DNA from: Anabaena sp. FACHB-1237
GTDB lineage: Bacteria > Cyanobacteriota > Cyanobacteriia > Cyanobacteriales > Nostocaceae
Length of the DNA: 64,000 nt
Direction: 5' to 3'
Assembly: GCF_014696225.1 (NCBI RefSeq)
Contig: NZ_JACJPV010000016.1
Location: forward strand, 1 to 64,000
In this document: piece after piece, positions 59,601-64,000 of the stretch
Position numbering within the stretch: position 1 is the stretch's first letter
Layout of the letters: the number at the start of each line of letters is the position of its first letter
Notes under the pieces: generated by a model
Seen by the model: the letters and a program-made list of their open reading frames with translations, nothing else
What the model was told of the DNA's origin: nothing
The model's database searches: none
Program-made: the position numbers and the translations under genes

Positions 59601-62600
59601 AAACTATAATACGAATGTTACTGTTGTTAATAATCCCAGTTTATCAGGTAATGGTATTTTCCTAAATGGTACTGTAGATGGTAATAGCAATTTAACTGTA
59701 AATGCTGGTAGTGGAAATTTGACTTTTGTTGATGCAGTAGGAAATACTACAACTTTAGGCAATATTACTGCAAATGCTGGAGGTACAACCATTTTTAATA
59801 GTACCGTCAAAGCAGCAAGTTTATTTACTGATGCTAATGGTACAACTAAAATTAATGGAGATATTACAACTTCTGGGTTGCAAAATTATCAAGATATTAT
59901 TCTTATAGCTAATAATCCCACTTTAACAGCTAACAATAATAATATTAGTTTTGGCAATACTGTTAATGGTACTACCAACTTAACGCTTAATCCTGGTAAT
60001 GGTAATATTAATTTTATTAATACGGTTGGTGATAAATCTCCTTTAAATAATCTTACTATTAATGGTGCTGGTATAACTCAAATTAATGCCAATATTACCA
60101 CTAATGAAAGTCAAACTTATAATAATCAAGTTAATCTCAATGTTGATACCCAATTTACCACAGATGCCGATATTAATGGTACAGGAAGTGTATATTTCAA
60201 TAATACCTTAACAGGAAATAATCGTAATTTAACCATTAATGCGCCAGATGTCGAATTAAATGCTAGTTTAAATTTAGGCAGTGGTAATTTAGTTTTACAA
60301 CCTTCTACTACTGGTACACAGGTTACTATTGGTAATACTGATAATATTGGTGATTTTAATGTTAATAATAGTGAATTAGCTAATATTAATACTACTGGTA
60401 ATGTTACTATTGGTAAAGCTGATAATTTTATTAATATAGCTTCTAATAGTAGTCCAGTCAATTTAAGTTCTCAAGATTATAATATCAATGTTTTGGGTAA
60501 TATTGATATTTATGGTAATGTTTTTACTAAAAATAATCAAACCTATAATGGTGATATTTTACTCCGAGAAAATGCAACTTTAATGGGTAAAAATGTAAGG
60601 TTAAATGGTAATATTGACGCGGTAAATTCAGGTAAGTTTTTAACAGTTAATAGTCAAGGAATTACTACTTTAGGGAAAGATAATACTCAAAAAATAGGAA
60701 ATTCTACTGCTTTAGGTTCTCTCAATTTAACTGGTAATGGTACAACTATTATTAATAGTAGTGTTATCAATACTACTGATAAACAGGTTTATGATACTCC
60801 TGTAAAAATTGCTAGTGATACAGTTTTAAATAGTAGTAATAATGGTGATATTAGTTTTAATAATACTGTGGATAGTAATACTAGTCCTCAAAGTTTAACT
60901 GTGAATACTGGAGGAATAACCAGTTTTAATGGTTTGGTGGGTTCTGTAATGCCACTTTCTGCTTTAATTACTGATAATAATGGTACTACTGTGATGACTA
61001 CTACCAATATTGCTACCACAGGAAATCAAACCTATGGGGATAAGTTACTCTTAGGAAATAATATCATTTTAGAAAGTACAAATAGTGGTAATTTAACTTT
61101 TAATGGTACTGTTAACTCTCAAGGTATTGCCAGACACTTAACTTTAAATACTACAGGAATTAACCGTTTTAATAATGCAGTTGGTGGCAATAATGCTTTA
61201 GATTCTATTACTACTAATGCAGGAGGAATTACAGAAATTAATAATAATATTACTACCATTGGTGCTGATGGACAAACTTATAATGATATTGTGAAATTTA
61301 CTGGTAATTCTACTTTAAATACTAATGCTTTGAATTTTAATAATAATGTGACTGGTACAAATGTAACTTTAAATATTTTACCTTTAACCACAACTCAAAA
61401 TATTAGTTTAGGAGGTATAGGTAATGATAGTCCAGGAAATTTGGTGTTGAATAGTGCAGAAATGAATTTTATAGGTGATGGTTTTAAATCTATTACTTTT
61501 GCTACTGTTAATCATAGTGGTACTGTTAATTTAGCAGGTGATTTTAATTTAAAAAATCCTTTAATTTTGCGATCGCCTATTGGCACAGGAACAATCGCAG
61601 GTCATGGTAATATTAATGGTACAGGTGCGGCTAGTGTCTCTCTAAAAGCTAACCAAAATATCACCACAGGTAATATCACAACCCAAGGTCAACCTGTAGA
61701 AATTGTCACCCCTAATGGTAAAATAGAAACTGGCAATATTAAAACTAGTTCCACCAACGGAAATGGTGGTCAAGTTACTCTTCAAGCCTACAATAATATT
61801 GATACGAAGGACATTAATACTAGTGCAGTTAATGGTACAGGAGGAGAAGTTACCATTAGTGTCACACCGCGCAATATTCCAGAGGATCAATTAACGGAAG
61901 CAATATTGGCTACTGGTTCGGTTTCCACAGGCAATATTAACAGTTCTGGCAGTACAGGAGCAGATATTACTATAGAACCATTTTCTCTGTTAACCACTAA
62001 AAATATTAATACTGGTGGTACATTTGGTAAAGCTGGTAATGTAATTTTAGGACCAGGAAATCAAAACATTCAAATAGGATCAATTAACGCGGAAAGTTCA
62101 GGAAATAAAGGTGGTAATATTACTATTAGCTCACTAGTTTACTTCACAGCTAACGATACTTTTACATCTTTTAGTGGACAAATTGCTAGTATTTCTACTC
62201 TAGGATCTATAAGTAGTGGTACATTTAACCTTACTCATGGTGCTTCCGTTTTAGAAGTTGGTAATTTACCTCTAAACTTTTTAAGAAACCCCAAAGGAAG
62301 TGGTACAAAAGGGGCAATAATAGCTGGAGAAACCGTATTTGTTAATATGAATATTGCTGGTAATTTTACTGCTAAAAATGTGGATATTCTCAGTAAAGAA
62401 CCACCACCAAATGTTCCTAAAAATTCTGTAGATTCTATTAACATTCCCAGTAATTATGGAGAAAAATTAGAATATGCTGCTGATGCTGAGGCTAAGAGCA
62501 ATAGTGAATATGATACGTATTTTGGTAGAAAATCTGTACAATTATCTACTCAAGAAATCAAAAGACGTTTAGGAGAAGCTGGAGAAATTAGTGGATTAAA

Positions 62601-63765
62601 ACCAGGCATAATTTATGCACAGTTTCAAAGGAAAAATCAAAGTAAAGAATCGAAATTATCAGGTTTTAGACAAGATAGCGATGAATTAGAGTTGATTTTA
62701 ACTACTGCTGATGGCCAAGATATTACTTCAATTCCTACAGGGAAAACCAGAGCAGACATTAAAGAAATCAGAAAATTATATCGCAGAAAGGTGAATGATA
62801 ATGAAGCTGCTACCAGTAAAGAGGACTATAATACCAAATATAGCCAGGAGATGTATAACATCTTAATTAAACCAATTCTGGAACATTTACAAGCTAAAAA
62901 AATTGATACTTTAGTGTTTGTTATGGATACAGAATTACGCTCTTTACCCATAGCAGCAATTCATGATGGACAGGATTTTATTATTAATAAATATAAAATT
63001 GCCATTATTCCCAGTGCTTCTATTAGTTTACCAGAAAAACCACAATCTTTTGATAAAAATACGAAAATTATGGCCATGGGAGCATCAGAATTTAAAGATT
63101 CAGGTTTAGCTGAACTTCCCGCAGTACCAGGAGAATTAAAGGCAATTACTCATATCTGGAAATTGGGAGATACTAGCAAAAATTCTCCTAAAGATTCTCT
63201 CAGTTATCTCAATGAGAAGTTCACAGTGGAAAACTTTAAAAAACTGCGAGATTCCCAACAATTCCGCATCATTCATTTAGCAACTCATGGTAAATTTGCA
63301 GGTAGTTTAGATGAGTCTTACATTCAATTTTATGGTAATGAAAAGGTCAAATTACGTGAACTGGAAACCAAACTTGAGTTAAATAATTCACCCAAGGTAG
63401 ATTTAATGGTACTTAGTGCTTGTGAAACGGCTATAGCTAATGAACAAGCAGATATGGGTTTTGCCGGGGTTGCAGTAGCATCAGGTGTTAATTCTGTAGT
63501 GGCTACTTTGTGGTCTGTGAGCGATCCTAGCACCTTTGCTTTAATGGTTAGTTTTTACAAAAATTTACAATCTCAGCCAAAAGCGGAAGCTTTAAGACAA
63601 GCACAGTATGATATGAGTCAAGGAAATATCAGATTTGAAAATGGTTATTTAGTAATTAACAATTATAAAGAGGAGTTACCAGAAGAATTAAAAAAATTAG
63701 GAGATATGGATTTTAAACATCCTTATTACTGGAGTGCTTTTACTTTGATAGGTAATTTCTGGTAG
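56671..63765 (+). CDS. giant secreted haemagglutinin-type protein with C-terminal CHAT protease domain
   Basis: A 2364-residue protein. A signal peptide (about 1-36, ending TVAQ) is followed by the TPS/filamentous haemagglutinin N-terminal domain (about 40-290; GDPSYINGLIQVTGGNSNLF, NPSGFVFG), used for two-partner secretion. A long Asn/Thr/Gly-rich beta-helix (about 290-1900) contains near-repeat blocks. A linker and the CHAT domain follow, with catalytic H2206 (HLATHGK) and C2251 (LSACETA). CHAT proteases are caspase-like. The CHAT end HPYYWSAFTLIGNF is intact. The TpsB pore is not in view. Confidence 0.9.
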   Translation: MNVPRKSYRYLSIITAIIGIIPVSIFANISPTVAQITPAQDPTGTIVNPHGDRLDIQGGTKSGDGVNLFHSFEKFNLNSDQVANFLSNPQIRNILGRIVGGDPSYINGLIQVTGGNSNLFLMNPSGFVFGSNATLNLPGSFTATTANSIGFGNSWFNASGNNNYNNLLGDPNAFAFTMANPGAIINSGDLGVFSGNNINLLGGTIINTGTISTPGGNITLTAVPGQNVVRMSTPGNLLSIDVKPIVPNSNLPNEWVIPVQDLPYLLTNTHPSLNVGVKNTNDGNIQLTNSNINLPKEAGTNIVSGKVDVSGQQGGKVGIFGNKVVVIGANIDASGNNGGGTVLIGGDFQGKGTLPNSKITVVDENSTIKVDSKNIGNGGKAIVWADNTTRFNGKISGQGGVNGGNGAFAEVSGKESLIFQGNVNLLAAQGTRGTLLLDPKNIIIANGGQNNIGNNDNLFSDQQNIDVTFKPSAVVNALDSANLILQANTDITVTDAIDSSGNTNAGNLTLQAGRSILINNDIKLKGSLSATANDSGSKNGQRDSGNATINLATGKTIDTSGNITLEYDTNTNIDPMNLSGDLKAGNGKISLNSKTQPITVSSNVINAGEIEVVNSGGTTFSNSISVAKLTLTNTTGTVAFNNNLNVNNTFTTTNQPYNISFLGTTNNIAGNTTFNNTGTLTFTGNTNFLGGVNTSSASNTNIAGTINSSNANVTLKNVEVTQDATVNSANGDINFNGNVNSTTGQNRNLTVNSGTGKISFNAKVGDSTPLGNISLTGDEIDVSDTVTAIGILTANSTGNTLFNNVNAGSLITDVGGKIQLTGNITTTGSQTYNDVVTVANNPSLSGNTIAFNETVDGNSNLTVNAGSGTLTFTKNVGSSTPLTNLTASGNSIDIKENISTSAVQTYNSPVTIFKNPSTFTGNGIIFNHTLTGNNLDFTANTGSSNLTFSNIVTLGSLITNGTGNTEIKANINTANSQNYNTNVTVVNNPSLSGNGIFLNGTVDGNSNLTVNAGSGNLTFVDAVGNTTTLGNITANAGGTTIFNSTVKAASLFTDANGTTKINGDITTSGLQNYQDIILIANNPTLTANNNNISFGNTVNGTTNLTLNPGNGNINFINTVGDKSPLNNLTINGAGITQINANITTNESQTYNNQVNLNVDTQFTTDADINGTGSVYFNNTLTGNNRNLTINAPDVELNASLNLGSGNLVLQPSTTGTQVTIGNTDNIGDFNVNNSELANINTTGNVTIGKADNFINIASNSSPVNLSSQDYNINVLGNIDIYGNVFTKNNQTYNGDILLRENATLMGKNVRLNGNIDAVNSGKFLTVNSQGITTLGKDNTQKIGNSTALGSLNLTGNGTTIINSSVINTTDKQVYDTPVKIASDTVLNSSNNGDISFNNTVDSNTSPQSLTVNTGGITSFNGLVGSVMPLSALITDNNGTTVMTTTNIATTGNQTYGDKLLLGNNIILESTNSGNLTFNGTVNSQGIARHLTLNTTGINRFNNAVGGNNALDSITTNAGGITEINNNITTIGADGQTYNDIVKFTGNSTLNTNALNFNNNVTGTNVTLNILPLTTTQNISLGGIGNDSPGNLVLNSAEMNFIGDGFKSITFATVNHSGTVNLAGDFNLKNPLILRSPIGTGTIAGHGNINGTGAASVSLKANQNITTGNITTQGQPVEIVTPNGKIETGNIKTSSTNGNGGQVTLQAYNNIDTKDINTSAVNGTGGEVTISVTPRNIPEDQLTEAILATGSVSTGNINSSGSTGADITIEPFSLLTTKNINTGGTFGKAGNVILGPGNQNIQIGSINAESSGNKGGNITISSLVYFTANDTFTSFSGQIASISTLGSISSGTFNLTHGASVLEVGNLPLNFLRNPKGSGTKGAIIAGETVFVNMNIAGNFTAKNVDILSKEPPPNVPKNSVDSINIPSNYGEKLEYAADAEAKSNSEYDTYFGRKSVQLSTQEIKRRLGEAGEISGLKPGIIYAQFQRKNQSKESKLSGFRQDSDELELILTTADGQDITSIPTGKTRADIKEIRKLYRRKVNDNEAATSKEDYNTKYSQEMYNILIKPILEHLQAKKIDTLVFVMDTELRSLPIAAIHDGQDFIINKYKIAIIPSASISLPEKPQSFDKNTKIMAMGASEFKDSGLAELPAVPGELKAITHIWKLGDTSKNSPKDSLSYLNEKFTVENFKKLRDSQQFRIIHLATHGKFAGSLDESYIQFYGNEKVKLRELETKLELNNSPKVDLMVLSACETAIANEQADMGFAGVAVASGVNSVVATLWSVSDPSTFALMVSFYKNLQSQPKAEALRQAQYDMSQGNIRFENGYLVINNYKEELPEELKKLGDMDFKHPYYWSAFTLIGNFW
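59192..59282. repeat. internal DNA repeat, unit 1
   Basis: About 90 bp within the CHAT gene starting AATCCCAGTTTATCAGGTAA. It recurs at 59631-59721 with most positions identical, including GTAGATGGTAATAGCAATTT. It reflects duplication of a beta-helix segment. Confidence 0.75.
59631..59721. repeat. internal DNA repeat, unit 2
   Basis: Second copy of the block at 59192, 439 bp later, with the reading frame kept, as expected of beta-helix expansion by duplication. Confidence 0.75.
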
Positions 63766-63871
63766 TAGACATATTTACTGAAACATGATAAATTTATGGT
63801 GTTGATTGACACAAATTAATAAGTTCATTAAATAATAATTTTCTCAAACAATTTTCTCAGGGTAAAAAATC

Positions 63872-64000
63872 ATGAATATCATATCTCAAGTGAAATCAAA
63901 AATAGATAACTGGCTAAAAAATCCAGAAGTTCATCAATCTTTAAAAAAGACTAAATGGGGAACTAAGGTATTAATTGCTAGTGTGAGTATTACAGCAATA
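63872..64000 (+). CDS. partial gene at the window end
   Basis: Opens ATG at 63872 and stays open for 43 codons to the end: MNIISQVKSKIDNWLKNPEV and then HQSLKKTKWGTKVL with a hydrophobic stretch. It follows the CHAT gene by about 105 nt, in the same direction, and could be a partner (for example a secretion or membrane component). Not enough is visible to name it. Confidence 0.45.
   Translation, partial: MNIISQVKSKIDNWLKNPEVHQSLKKTKWGTKVLIASVSITAI

Noticed and set aside
57159-62444. Several minus-strand frames of 60-110 codons opposite the CHAT gene
   Set aside because: They are antisense to repetitive Asn/Thr-rich codons, which create long open frames by chance; no start context or domains.

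Overview
The window reads as chromosome of a filamentous, probably heterocyst-forming cyanobacterium (Nostocales). Evidence: HIP1 octamers (GCGATCGC) throughout, chlL/chlN and psaK, the cyanobacterial alkane pair aar/ado beside accA, a clpR-clpP3 pair, four-ACT-domain aspartate kinase, DUF3038/DUF4335/DUF5331 genes, and many short palindromic intergenic repeats with low-GC coding sequence. No step identifies the species.

Layout. 0.1-13.3 kb: MFS transporter, hydrolase-like protein, O-methyltransferase, a His-rich ferrochelatase-like protein behind a Zur/Fur-like box, a PD-(D/E)XK protein, aspS, an HNH endonuclease/cytosine-methyltransferase restriction-modification locus, a Uma2 protein, htpX and a site-2 protease. 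13.7-20.3 kb: psaK, trpF, folE, an SDR, accA, aar and ado, which together carry acetyl-CoA to malonyl-CoA and fatty acyl-ACP to alkane. 20.4-29.2 kb: two orphan ABC permeases, DUF4335/DUF3038 proteins, apt, an HdrB-like protein, a J-domain/TPR protein, clpP3 and clpR. 29.7-34.9 kb: an ammonium transporter behind an NtcA box, a fasciclin protein, a GHL10-type hydrolase and an SGNH hydrolase. 35-36 kb holds remnants of a DNA methylase and an ATPase plus a DUF29 gene. 36.4-39.5 kb is chlL-DUF5331-chlN. 40.5-44.2 kb: tRNA-Ala(UGC) with a near-consensus promoter, a Cys-rich micro-protein, an FAD oxidoreductase, clpS and sfsA. 44.2-47.0 kb is a decay zone: broken IS200/IS605 tnpA and tnpB, small gene fragments, an intact Dam-type methylase and a broken gene behind it that is probably its restriction partner. 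lysC follows.

49.4-63.8 kb is the most unusual region. A large pseudokinase-membrane-phosphate-binding-protein fusion lies divergent to part of a contractile injection system (CIS): sheath, three tube-family proteins, two paralogous small tail-assembly proteins and a DUF6760-like segment reached only by a -1 frameshift at a G run. Spike, baseplate and ATPase genes are absent. A 2364-residue secreted haemagglutinin-type protein with a C-terminal CHAT protease domain follows, then the start of one more gene.

The gaps carry several small repeat families: a 33-nt palindrome mostly in convergent gene gaps, two MITE families (TTACAGCA and AGGACTTACGCA termini), a 120-bp MITE with a perfect 10-bp target duplication, and a 23-nt hairpin insert found inside copies of both MITE families while uninserted relatives lie elsewhere in the window.
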